Source of the DNA: JALYXI01 sp963716685
GTDB lineage: Bacteria > Acidobacteriota > Terriglobia > Bryobacterales > Bryobacteraceae
Direction of reading: 5' to 3'
Assembly: GCA_963716685.1 (NCBI GenBank)
Contig: CAVQTR010000003.1
Coordinates: 124,001 to 188,000 of the forward strand
DNA: 64,000 nt
Positions within the stretch are counted from its first letter, which is position 1, and the number at the start of each line of letters is the position of its first letter. Positions 43,028 through 51,229 of the stretch are shown in pieces. The notes beneath the pieces are model-generated. The model saw nothing but the letters and a program-made list of their open reading frames with translations, was not told where the DNA came from and did not search any database. The position numbers were made by a program, and so were the translations under genes.

Positions 43028-44477
43028 GCGCCTCCCGCCGCGCCCAGTCCGGTCCCAGAAAGCTGTGCCGCACACCGAGTCGGTAAGCGATGGCAAGAAC
43101 CGTGATGACGGCCAGCAGCGTCTTGCCCGCGAGTTCGTTCGGCGGCATCACAAGCACGGCGCAGATTACCACTGAGTAGCCGATCGCGATTGCGTTAATG
43201 GCGGAGCCGAAGCGGCCCAGATTCCAGACGGCCAGAGATGTCCATGGTGCGGCGCGGTTTCGCGATCGCAGACCCAGAACAACAGGAATGATGTAAGCAA
43301 GGTACAACGCCACTGTGCTGAGCGAGGTGACAACCGGCACCGCACCCGACCACGCCATCACCACAATGCTGGCGATGACGATCGCCCAGATTGCCGGGCC
43401 CGGTGTGCCATGCCGCGGCTTCACGCGAGCGAAGAACCCGGACCAGGGAACACCGTGATCTCGCGCGAGTGAGTAAGCCGCGCGCGAGGCGGATGCCACG
43501 CACGCGAGCCCGCAGAACCACATGGCCATGGCTGCCAGGGCGCCGATGGCGTTGCCGAATTTCGCGCCGAGCGCCGTTTGCAGAATCGCGATCGCCGCGG
43601 GTACCACATTGCCCTCCGCATCTTTGGCGGAAAGTACGGCAGGAACGGATTGAATGGCCAGGGTGATAGCGATCAGCAGGGCGTAACCTACCAGTCCGGA
43701 GATCGCCACCGCCAAGACCATGCCCCATGGCGCTTTGCGATTGGCGCCGGAGGTTTCCTCGGCCATGTGGGCGGAGCCATCGAAACCCGTGTAAGTCCAC
43801 TGTGCCTGCAGCAGACCCAGCATGAAGGCCCAGGGGTAAAACGTTCGGCCGTTGCTGTTACCCGCCTGCAAAAGGAACGAGACCGGCTGTGTAGGGGCAA
43901 ACCAGAACACCGCGGCGACGATGACCAGTACCCCGGCAATGTGCACGATGACGCTCCAGTCATTCAGCGTGGACATGAGGCGCACGCCGTAATGGTTGAT
44001 GGCGCCGTGGGTCAGCAGCGTAAGCGCAAAGGTGACGAAGACATGCACAGGCGATGCGGAGATTCCGAGAAACGGCAGAATGAACTGCGCACAGCTGAAA
44101 TTGATTGCTGACAGGGCGGCAATCAGGCCCACGATATTCAGCCATGCCACCAGCCAGCCCGTGCCGCGATTACCCAGTGCGACCGTCCAGTGGTACATGG
44201 CACCGGAGGTAGGGTAAGCCGAGCAGAGTTCGCCCATGCTGGCCGCAAGCGCGAGCGTGAACACCGTGGCCACAGGCCAGCCGAGGCCCATCTCACGGGG
44301 GCCGCCCATTTCGAGGCCGTATCCATAGAGAGTCACACAGCCCGTGAGGATGGAGATGATGGAGAACGATACCGCAAAGTTGGAAAAACCTCCCATGGTG
44401 CGGAAGAGTTCCTGGGCATAACCAAAGCGCGTGAGACCTTGTTCGCTGTCTGGAGAGGGACTCATGGGCGGAATCAT
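43011..44477 (-). CDS. APC-superfamily amino acid/amine permease
   Basis: A 488-residue protein with about 12 membrane helices. The N-terminus contains FRTMGGFSNFAVSFSIISILTGCVTLYGYGL, typical of the amino acid/choline transporter (ACT-like) branch of the APC superfamily, with SYPTSGAMYHWTV-like LCSAYPTSGAMYHW in helix 2-3 and WTYTGFDGSAHMAEET in the middle. Divergent from eutB with only 31 bases between, it is the likely ethanolamine (or related amine) importer for the lyase encoded next door. Confidence 0.88.
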   Translation of the reverse strand: MIPPMSPSPDSEQGLTRFGYAQELFRTMGGFSNFAVSFSIISILTGCVTLYGYGLEMGGPREMGLGWPVATVFTLALAASMGELCSAYPTSGAMYHWTVALGNRGTGWLVAWLNIVGLIAALSAINFSCAQFILPFLGISASPVHVFVTFALTLLTHGAINHYGVRLMSTLNDWSVIVHIAGVLVIVAAVFWFAPTQPVSFLLQAGNSNGRTFYPWAFMLGLLQAQWTYTGFDGSAHMAEETSGANRKAPWGMVLAVAISGLVGYALLIAITLAIQSVPAVLSAKDAEGNVVPAAIAILQTALGAKFGNAIGALAAMAMWFCGLACVASASRAAYSLARDHGVPWSGFFARVKPRHGTPGPAIWAIVIASIVVMAWSGAVPVVTSLSTVALYLAYIIPVVLGLRSRNRAAPWTSLAVWNLGRFGSAINAIAIGYSVVICAVLVMPPNELAGKTLLAVITVLAIAYRLGVRHSFLGPDWARREALRVSS

Positions 44478-44508
44478 CCGATAATAGCGGCTTGCTGGTT
44501 GCCGCAGT

Positions 44509-45852
44509 ATGACTTACTCCGCCGTTGCCGCTGGCACGCGATATCGGTTTGAAAATCTAAGGAGTCTGCTGGCGAAAGCGACCCCCGCCCGCTCCGGTGA
44601 CGAACTTGCCGGCATCGCGGCGGAAACAGCAACGGAACGCGCGGCTGCGCAGATGGCGCTTGCCGAAGTTCCGCTGCGCCAGTTTCTGAACGAAGCCGTG
44701 GTTCCCTACGAGGCCGACGAAGTCACTCGGCTGATTTTCGATTCCCATGACGCCGCTGCGTTCGCATCGATCGGTTGCCTGACCGTAGGCGACTTTCGAG
44801 ACTGGCTTCTGGGCGCGGAAGCCACAGGCGAGATGCTTTCGCGTATTGCTCTGGGAATCACGCCGGAAATGGCGGCGGCTGTGTGCAAACTGATGCGCAT
44901 TCAGGATCTGGTGACAGTCGCTTCCCGCATCCGCGTGGTTACGCGCTTCCGCAGTACGGTCGGACTTCCGGGCCGGCTCTCCACGCGCCTGCAGCCGAAC
45001 CATCCCACCGACGATCCTCGAGGGATTCTTGCGGCGGTGGCGGACGGTCTGGCGCTTGGCAGCGGCGACGCCGTGGTCGGGATCAACCCCGCGGCGGATA
45101 ACGTCGGGAGTGTGGAACTGCTGCTGCGACTGCTCGATCACCTGCGTGAGACCTATCGAATCCCCATGCAGAGTTGCGTGCTGGCGCACGTGACTACCCA
45201 GATGGAAGCGCTGCAACGCGGCGCTCCGGTGGATCTGCTGTTTCAATCCATCGCAGGGACGCAAGCGGCCAACGCTTCCTTCGGCATCAGCCTCGCGCTT
45301 CTGGATGAAGCACATTGCGCGACGCGTGAACTCGGCCGCGGACCGGCGGACGGCAACATCATGTATTTCGAGACCGGACAGGGGAGCGCGCTGTCCGCGG
45401 ATGCGCACCACGGCGTGGACCAGCAAACATGCGAGGCGCGCGCATATGCCGTGGCGCGTCGTTACCGTCCCATGCTGGTAAATACAGTGGTGGGCTTCAT
45501 CGGTCCGGAATATCTGTATGACGGCAAGCAGATTATGCGCGCGGGGCTGGAAGACCACTTCTGTGGCAAGCTGCTGGGGCTTCCCATGGGCTGCGATGTC
45601 TGTTATACGAACCACGCGGAAGCCGATCAGGACGATATGGACGTGCTGCTCACGCTGCTGGGAAACGCCGGGGTGAACTACATTATGGGCGTTCCCGGCG
45701 CTGACGATGTGATGCTGCACTACCAGAGCACTTCATTTCACGATGCGCTTTATTTGCGCGCACTGCTGGGGCTGCGGCCCGCGCCGGAATTTGAGGAGTG
45801 GCTTGCGGGCTATGCGAACGAACTGCCGGGCATGATGGCGCTGCTGGTATGA
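44509..45852 (+). CDS. eutB: ethanolamine ammonia-lyase large subunit
   Basis: EutB is the catalytic subunit of adenosylcobalamin-dependent ethanolamine ammonia-lyase, converting ethanolamine to acetaldehyde and ammonia. The 447-residue length matches the family. Recognised stretches include LPGRLSTRLQPNHPTDDPRGILAAVADGL, AVVGINPAADNVGSVELLLRLLD, and FETGQGSALSADAHHGVDQQTCEARAYAVARR, plus GFIGPEYLYDGKQIMRAGLEDHFCGKLLGLPMGCD near the end. It is coupled to eutC by an ATGA overlap and diverges from a permease gene. No shell proteins or other eut genes are in the window. Confidence 0.95.
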   Translation: MTYSAVAAGTRYRFENLRSLLAKATPARSGDELAGIAAETATERAAAQMALAEVPLRQFLNEAVVPYEADEVTRLIFDSHDAAAFASIGCLTVGDFRDWLLGAEATGEMLSRIALGITPEMAAAVCKLMRIQDLVTVASRIRVVTRFRSTVGLPGRLSTRLQPNHPTDDPRGILAAVADGLALGSGDAVVGINPAADNVGSVELLLRLLDHLRETYRIPMQSCVLAHVTTQMEALQRGAPVDLLFQSIAGTQAANASFGISLALLDEAHCATRELGRGPADGNIMYFETGQGSALSADAHHGVDQQTCEARAYAVARRYRPMLVNTVVGFIGPEYLYDGKQIMRAGLEDHFCGKLLGLPMGCDVCYTNHAEADQDDMDVLLTLLGNAGVNYIMGVPGADDVMLHYQSTSFHDALYLRALLGLRPAPEFEEWLAGYANELPGMMALLV

Positions 45853-46574
45853 CCGACTTGCGCGCGTTTACCATGGCACGTGTCGGGCTGGGCCGTGCCG
45901 GCAACGCTATCTCCACTCGCGATCTGCTGGCGTTTCAGCTTGCGCACGCCCGGGCGCGGGACGCGGTGCATCACCCCCTGCATCTGCGGCTGGACCTGGC
46001 GCTCCACAGCGCGGCTCCGGACCGGCCTACTTTTCTGCGCCGCCCGGATCTGGGACGCCGCTTGGATATCGCTTCTCGAGGCGCTTTGGGTGCATGGACC
46101 GGTCCTTACGATTTGGTGATAGCGGTCAGCGACGGCTTGTCGGCTCTGGCGGTGGAGCGTCACGCGCCCGCGGTGCTCGAAGCGTTGCTGCCGCTGCTGG
46201 ATGGAGCGCACTGGTCCCGCGCGCCGTTGATTACTGTTTCTCAAGGCCGCGTGGCGATTGGCGATGAGATTGGTTCGCTGGTTCAGGCGGCGATGTCGCT
46301 GGTGCTGATTGGCGAGCGGCCCGGGCTCAGTTCCCCTGACAGTCTCGGCGCGTATTTGACATGGAATCCGAAGCTTGGCCGCACCGAGGCTGAGCGGAAC
46401 TGCATCTCCAATATCCGTCCCGAAGGCCTGCCTTCGGAGCTTGCCGCGCATCGCATCTTCGCTCTTCTTACGGAGGCTCACGCGCGGCGGCTTACCGGGT
46501 TCGAGTTGAAGGAGGACGGTTCCCGGCTGGCCGCGACACTTGATAAACTACCGGGCGATGAACTCCGATCGTAG
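45849..46574 (+). CDS. eutC: ethanolamine ammonia-lyase small subunit
   Basis: EutC helps bind adenosylcobalamin and completes the lyase. The 241-residue protein shows ARVGLGRAGNAISTRDLLAFQLAHARARDAV (the family N-terminus), RPDLGRRLD, YDLVIAVSDGLSALAVERHA, ALIGERPGLSSPDSLGAYLT-like LVLIGERPGLSSPDSLGAYL, and AERNCISNIRPEGL. It starts at ATG 45849 inside the eutB stop. Its last 17 bases overlap the next gene, an exported isomerase, which may simply share the transcript. Confidence 0.94.
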   Translation: MTDLRAFTMARVGLGRAGNAISTRDLLAFQLAHARARDAVHHPLHLRLDLALHSAAPDRPTFLRRPDLGRRLDIASRGALGAWTGPYDLVIAVSDGLSALAVERHAPAVLEALLPLLDGAHWSRAPLITVSQGRVAIGDEIGSLVQAAMSLVLIGERPGLSSPDSLGAYLTWNPKLGRTEAERNCISNIRPEGLPSELAAHRIFALLTEAHARRLTGFELKEDGSRLAATLDKLPGDELRS

Positions 46575-47640
46575 AGAATTTATCGGTGGGCTCGGAGCTG
46601 CCGCTTTCCTGGCCGCCGCAAAGAACAGTCCGGCTACGGTGCACAGCAGTCAGCCGGGTATCAAGCTTTGCGCACAATCCTCAGCTAAGCCTACCGACGA
46701 CGAACTGTTGTTTCTGAAACAAATTGGCGCGGATTACGTCAGCGTGGCTTCCACGCCGGACCTCCGGACGGCCGAAGGGTTCCTGCAGATCAAAAAGCGT
46801 TACGCGGACGCGGGAATCACGGTCTGGAATATTGGTAACACCGACGTGCACAACATGCCGGAGGTCACGCTGAATCTGCCGGGGCGCGACCGGAAGATCG
46901 AGGAGTATAAACAGTACCTTCGCAACCTGGGCAAGGCAGGCATCTACTACACCACCTACGCCCACATGGGCAATGGCATTTGGAACAGCGGCCGCGCGAC
47001 CATCCGCGGAGCTTCCGCCCGCGAGTTCGATATGGCCAGCCCCAACAAGGTTGGCGTCTGGATGGACGCCCGCTTCCACGAACCGCTTTCGCATGGCCGC
47101 GAGTTCAGCAAAGAAGAGATCTGGGCCAACTACACCTATTTCATCAAGCAGGTTGCGCCGGTGGCCGAAGAGGTTGGCGTGCGCATCGGCATTCACCCTG
47201 ACGATCCGCCCGCTCCTGTGCTGGCGGGAGTTCCCCGCTGCATCTTCGCCAATTTCGATGGCTACAAGCGCGCGCTCGAGATCGCGAACAGCCCGAATGT
47301 GGGGATCTGTCTTTGCTGCGGGACGTGGCTTGAGGGCGGACGCAATCTGACCGGCAAGGATCCCGAGGAAATGATCCGCTATTTCGGCGCAGACAAGATC
47401 TGGAAGATTCACTTCCGGAACGTGAGCGCGCCTCTGCCGCACTTTGTGGAAACGTTCATGGACAACGGCTACTACGACATGTACAAAATCATGAAAGCTT
47501 TGCGCGATGTGAATTTCGACGGCATTGTGATCCTGGATCACACGCCGTCGATGACCGGCGGCCATTATGCGGAACAGGCTTACGGCTTTGCTTATATGAA
47601 GGCGCTGTACAATCGCGCAAACGCGGAAGCACGGGCATGA
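46558..47640 (+). CDS. exported sugar phosphate isomerase/epimerase-like TIM-barrel protein
   Basis: This 360-residue protein starts at ATG 46558 with a Tat-like leader (NSDRREFIGGLGAAAFLAAA). The barrel has ADYVSVASTPDLRTAEGF, GITVWNIGNTD, EEVGVRIGIHPDDPPAP, NVGICLCCGTWLEGG, and IHFRNVSAPLPHFVETFMDNGYYDMY, closest in feel to mannonate-dehydratase/xylose-isomerase-like barrels (HPDDPP is characteristic of UxuA-like mannonate dehydratase). A sugar-acid dehydration or isomerisation role is therefore possible. It overlaps eutC by 17 bases and is coupled by ATGA to the next gene. Confidence 0.82.
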   Translation: MNSDRREFIGGLGAAAFLAAAKNSPATVHSSQPGIKLCAQSSAKPTDDELLFLKQIGADYVSVASTPDLRTAEGFLQIKKRYADAGITVWNIGNTDVHNMPEVTLNLPGRDRKIEEYKQYLRNLGKAGIYYTTYAHMGNGIWNSGRATIRGASAREFDMASPNKVGVWMDARFHEPLSHGREFSKEEIWANYTYFIKQVAPVAEEVGVRIGIHPDDPPAPVLAGVPRCIFANFDGYKRALEIANSPNVGICLCCGTWLEGGRNLTGKDPEEMIRYFGADKIWKIHFRNVSAPLPHFVETFMDNGYYDMYKIMKALRDVNFDGIVILDHTPSMTGGHYAEQAYGFAYMKALYNRANAEARA

Positions 47641-48608
47641 GGAGATTTCTTTTCGTGATGGCGGCGTGTATCGCGAGCGCTGCCGAACCGCCGCAGGCCG
47701 ACATCTCAAACGGCGCGATCAACGCCAGGCTCTACCTGCCCGATCCGGTGAACGGATACTACCGCGCCACGCGGTTCGACTGGTCGGGCGTGATCGCCAG
47801 CCTGAGCTATGCCGGACACAACTATTTCGGCCAGTGGTTTCCTAAGTACGATCCCAAACTGCACGATGCGATCAGCGGTCCGGTGGAAGAATTTCTTACC
47901 AACGGCGCAGGTCTCGGATACGCCGATGCCAAACCGGGCGGGACTTTTATCAAGATCGGCGTGGGCGTGGTCCGGAAACCGGAGGAGTCCCAGTTCCACC
48001 AGTTCAACACCTACGAAATCGTGGATCCCGGGAAGTGGAGCATCAAGAAATCATCCGATGCGGTGCGCTTCACACAGCAGGTGAGCGACCCGTCTTCCGG
48101 TTATGGTTACCGTTACACCAAGACCGTCCGGCTGGTGAAAGGGAAGCCGGAAATGATGCTGGAACACACGCTGCGGAATACCGGCACGAAGGTGATTGAG
48201 TCGAAGGCCTACGACCACAACTTTTTCGTGATCGATAATCAACCCTCCGGCCCTGATTTTTCCGTGAAGTTTGTCTTTCCGCCGAAAGCCACTCGCGACC
48301 TGAAGGGCGATGCGGAAACGCGCGGGGATGAACTGCTCTACCTGCGCGAATTGCCGCAGGGCACCAGCATCTATACCGGCCTTGAAGGCTACAGTGAGAC
48401 ACCCAACAACTACGACATCACGGTGGCGAACAGCAAAGCCGGAGCGGGCGTACACATCACCGGCAACCGTCCGCTTGCCGAAATGGTGTTCTGGTCCATC
48501 CGCACCACTGTGTGTCCGGAAGCCTACGTGAGTATGCGGATCGAGCCGGGGAAAGAGTTCACCTGGCGGATGGCCTACGACTTCTTCACCACGAAAGAAC
48601 ATCAATGA
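47637..48608 (+). CDS. secreted protein, possibly galactose-mutarotase-like
   Basis: The 323-residue protein has a Sec signal peptide (MRRFLFVMAACIASAAEP). The mature part is beta-rich with ISNGAINARLYLPDPVNGYYRATRFDWSG, which resembles the opening of aldose-1-epimerase/galactose-mutarotase sandwiches, and later RYTKTVRLVKGKPEMMLEH plus SKAYDHNFFVIDNQPSG. No catalytic residues can be set with confidence. It is translationally coupled on both sides to exported TIM-barrel sugar isomerases, which supports a sugar-handling role in the periplasm. Confidence 0.62.
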   Translation: MRRFLFVMAACIASAAEPPQADISNGAINARLYLPDPVNGYYRATRFDWSGVIASLSYAGHNYFGQWFPKYDPKLHDAISGPVEEFLTNGAGLGYADAKPGGTFIKIGVGVVRKPEESQFHQFNTYEIVDPGKWSIKKSSDAVRFTQQVSDPSSGYGYRYTKTVRLVKGKPEMMLEHTLRNTGTKVIESKAYDHNFFVIDNQPSGPDFSVKFVFPPKATRDLKGDAETRGDELLYLRELPQGTSIYTGLEGYSETPNNYDITVANSKAGAGVHITGNRPLAEMVFWSIRTTVCPEAYVSMRIEPGKEFTWRMAYDFFTTKEHQ

Positions 48609-49516
48609 GCACAGGTTCCCTTTCCCGCCGTGCCTTGCTGGAGACTTCGCTTGCCGCCGGCCTTTCTCCCCTGCTGCGGGCCATTCCTCTGGCGCAGATC
48701 AAGCTCGGCGTAACCAGCGACGAAATCGATGACGACCCCGCCGCGGCGGCCGCATTCCTGAAGCGCTTCGGTTTGCACTATGTGGAAGTGCGCAATCTCT
48801 GGGGCAAGTACAACACCTCGCAGCCCGTCGACAAGGTGAAAGACGCGCGCGCGGCGTTCGATGCCGCTGACATCAAAACGTCGGTGGTGGATACCGCATT
48901 CTTCCGAGGCGCGATTCCGGCCAGCGACGACGCGCTCGAGAAAGAATGGAAGCTGCTGAACGACGCCATGGATCGCGGCGATATCCTGGGATGCAAGCTG
49001 CTGCGCATTTTTGCGTTCATGCCGGCGGATAAGAACACCGCCGATACGTCCGTTCTGCCGCGCATTCGTGAATTGTTGACGGAAGCTGCCAAGCGAGCGG
49101 ATGCCCGTGGTTTCCGGCTTGCCATCGAGAATCTTCTGGGGAGTTATGTGCAAACCGGAGCCGACTCGGGACGCCTGATGAAATCCGTATCCGCGCCGAA
49201 CCTCGGCATCAACTGGGACCCGAACAATGCCGCGCAGGCTGGCGAGAAACCGTTCCCGGATGGCTATCGACAACTCGATCCGAAGCGCATCTTCAGCGTC
49301 CACCTACGCGACTTCAAGCACATGCCTAATGGCAAGGTGGAATGGTCGGCCGTGGGGGATGGGGAGTTCGATCATGTCGCGCAGTTCCACGCGCTGATGG
49401 CAGATGGCTATCGGGGCACGTACACGCTCGAGACACACTGGCGCGCGCCTCAGGGCAAGCTCTATTCCACGGAGACTTCGCTGACGGCGCTTCTAAAAGT
49501 GATTCAGAAGGTCTGA
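48605..49516 (+). CDS. exported sugar phosphate isomerase/epimerase-like TIM-barrel protein
   Basis: A 303-residue protein with a Tat-like leader (SLSRRALLETSLAAGLSPLL). The xylose-isomerase-like barrel contains IKLGVTSDEIDDDPAAAAAFL, YVEVRNLWGKYN, FRLAIENLLGSYVQ (metal-ligand Glu), NLGINWDPNNAAQAGEKPFP, IFSVHLRDFKHM and GTYTLETHWRAP. It ends the three-gene cassette started at 46558, each joined by ATGA overlaps. The convergent gene stops directly after it. Confidence 0.85.
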   Translation: MSTGSLSRRALLETSLAAGLSPLLRAIPLAQIKLGVTSDEIDDDPAAAAAFLKRFGLHYVEVRNLWGKYNTSQPVDKVKDARAAFDAADIKTSVVDTAFFRGAIPASDDALEKEWKLLNDAMDRGDILGCKLLRIFAFMPADKNTADTSVLPRIRELLTEAAKRADARGFRLAIENLLGSYVQTGADSGRLMKSVSAPNLGINWDPNNAAQAGEKPFPDGYRQLDPKRIFSVHLRDFKHMPNGKVEWSAVGDGEFDHVAQFHALMADGYRGTYTLETHWRAPQGKLYSTETSLTALLKVIQKV

Positions 49517-50023
49517 TTACGCGCGCCTGACGAACACAAGCGTCGCCTGCACTAAGCCCATCATGGCGGAGCGGAACTGCAGTTCCACGGTCTGCGTCTT
49601 ACCGTCTTCCGAAAGCGAGCGCGTCCACTTGCCGTCCGAAGGATCGTGCAGGGTTCGGATGGCCCAGCTGGTCACCAGCTTTTGGCCGCTCCACAGGGCG
49701 TGGGTTTCGCGCTCGCCACCCTGAATTTTCACCGTCTCATAATGACCGTCGGTTTTCGTCTCGCCGTTGGGCGCGGCGAACCCGGTCAGAAACATCGGCA
49801 CCTTCACGCCGTCCTGCCGGATCTGTGTGGTCCATTTAAAGACCGGATCCTTTTGCTCGATCACCTGCGTCATCGCGGGGGGCGTGAAGGGTCCTTCCAC
49901 ACGGTCCAGATCCAGTTCCCAGGTGCCCGAGAAATCCGGCCGGGTCTGCTGCGCCGAACCGCGCCAGGGCGCGCTGAGAGAAACACCAACAAACGCACAG
50001 GTAAATTTCCGACGTGTGGTCAT
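49517..50023 (-). CDS. exported protein of the FSGTW type, function unknown
   Basis: This 168-residue protein has a Tat-like leader (TTRRKFTCAFVGVSLSAPWRG) and a beta-rich body opening PDFSGTWELDLDRVEGPFTPP. The FSGTW.LD opening recurs, to my knowledge, in many secreted Acidobacteriota proteins that look like calycin/lipocalin-like barrels. Later strands include HYETVKIQGGERETHALW and GKTQTVELQFRSAMMGL. No function can be given. It diverges from hisC by 27 bases. Confidence 0.7.
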   Translation of the reverse strand: MTTRRKFTCAFVGVSLSAPWRGSAQQTRPDFSGTWELDLDRVEGPFTPPAMTQVIEQKDPVFKWTTQIRQDGVKVPMFLTGFAAPNGETKTDGHYETVKIQGGERETHALWSGQKLVTSWAIRTLHDPSDGKWTRSLSEDGKTQTVELQFRSAMMGLVQATLVFVRRA

Positions 50024-50050
50024 CTAACGGCACCAGTGTAACTCTCGGCT

Positions 50051-51160
50051 ATGCTGGATGTGCAGGCAATGCCGCTCGTCCCCGACTATATCGCCCGGCT
50101 CAGGCCCTATCAGCCCGGCCGCTCCGCCGACGATGTCGCCCGCAAATACAATCTAAAACGCGTCATCAAACTGGCCTCCAATGAGAATCCGCTGGGGCCC
50201 TCTCCGCTGGCTGTTGAAGCGGTTCGCGAGTGCGCGGCACGGCTCAATATCTATCCCGACAGCGAATCGCTTCGCTACGTTCTGGCGCGCGAGTATGACG
50301 TGAAAGTGGAAAACGTGATCGCCGGCAGCGGTTCAGAGGCGATCATCTCCAACATCATCCGGACGTTCCTCTGCGACGACGACGAAGTGCTGACCACTGA
50401 GGCGGCGTTTGGCGGCTTTCAGGTGCTGGCGCGGTCGCGCGGCGTGCGCTATCGAACCGTGGCGTATCACCACTGGCATTACGATTTGCCAGCTCTGGCT
50501 CAGGCGATCACCGACCGCACCAAAATCATTTATCTCGCGAATCCGAACAACCCCACCGGCACGTTCTTCAGCCGGCAGGAATTCGACGCCTTTTATAAAC
50601 ACGTGCCGGAGCGCGTGCTCATCATTCTGGACGAGGCGTATTTCGAATACGCGCGCTACAACCCACGCTATCCGGATTCAATGAATTACCGGTACGACAA
50701 CGTGATCACGCTGCGCAGCTTCTCGAAGGTTTATGGCCTGGCGGGAGCGCGCATCGGCTACGGCTTCGCGCATGAGGAGCTGATCGCAAACCTGCTCAAG
50801 GTGAAGCTTCCGTTCGAGCCTGGCACGCCCGCTCAGGCCGCTGGAATGGCTGCGCTGATGGATCGCGTATTCCTGCACCGGTCGCTCGAATCGAACGCGC
50901 GCGCCATGACTTCGCTGGTCCGAATACTGAATCACGCCGGAGTAGAATTCGTCCCCTCCCAGGCCAATTTCGTGATGACGGTCTGGCCTTCGGAGGAGCT
51001 GGCCGCGGCGGTTGTGGAACACCTGCTCACCCAGGGAATTATTGTGCGTCCACTGGCTGCCTGGGGGCTTCCGCGCTGTGTTCGCATCAGCGTGGGGACG
51101 GAAGAAGAAGTGGCCGCGCTGGAGCCGGCTTTCGCGGCTTTACATGCAACGTCTCTGTAA
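50051..51160 (+). CDS. hisC: histidinol-phosphate aminotransferase
   Basis: PLP-dependent fold-type I aminotransferase of 369 residues, closest to HisC, which converts imidazole-acetol phosphate to histidinol phosphate. Motifs: LASNENPLGPSPLAVEAV, GSGSEAIISNIIRTFL, YLANPNNPTGTFF, ILDEAYFEYAR, and the PLP lysine in TLRSFSKVYGLAGARIGYGFA. A C-terminal VRPLAAWGLPRCVRISVGTEEE binds the substrate phosphate. No other his genes flank it; a broader aromatic aminotransferase role is the alternative. speA follows in the same direction after 69 bases. Confidence 0.9.
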   Translation: MLDVQAMPLVPDYIARLRPYQPGRSADDVARKYNLKRVIKLASNENPLGPSPLAVEAVRECAARLNIYPDSESLRYVLAREYDVKVENVIAGSGSEAIISNIIRTFLCDDDEVLTTEAAFGGFQVLARSRGVRYRTVAYHHWHYDLPALAQAITDRTKIIYLANPNNPTGTFFSRQEFDAFYKHVPERVLIILDEAYFEYARYNPRYPDSMNYRYDNVITLRSFSKVYGLAGARIGYGFAHEELIANLLKVKLPFEPGTPAQAAGMAALMDRVFLHRSLESNARAMTSLVRILNHAGVEFVPSQANFVMTVWPSEELAAAVVEHLLTQGIIVRPLAAWGLPRCVRISVGTEEEVAALEPAFAALHATSL

Positions 51161-51185
51161 TCAAAGCCGTCGTAATTGTACTTGC

Positions 51186-51207
51186 TCCTTCGAACCATTC
51201 CGAAGGA
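51186..51207 (+). other. hairpin between hisC and speA
   Basis: TCCTTCG (51186-51192) pairs with CGAAGGA (51201-51207) around an eight-base loop, ending 22 bases before the speA TTG start and just before its ribosome-binding site. It has no following T-run, so it is a leader hairpin or weak hisC terminator. Confidence 0.35.
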
Positions 51208-51229
51208 CACTTAGCTTTTAGGAGAAGAA

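Noticed and set aside
44478..44508. Cobalamin riboswitch before eutB
   Set aside because: The gap is only 31 bases, too short for a B12 riboswitch.
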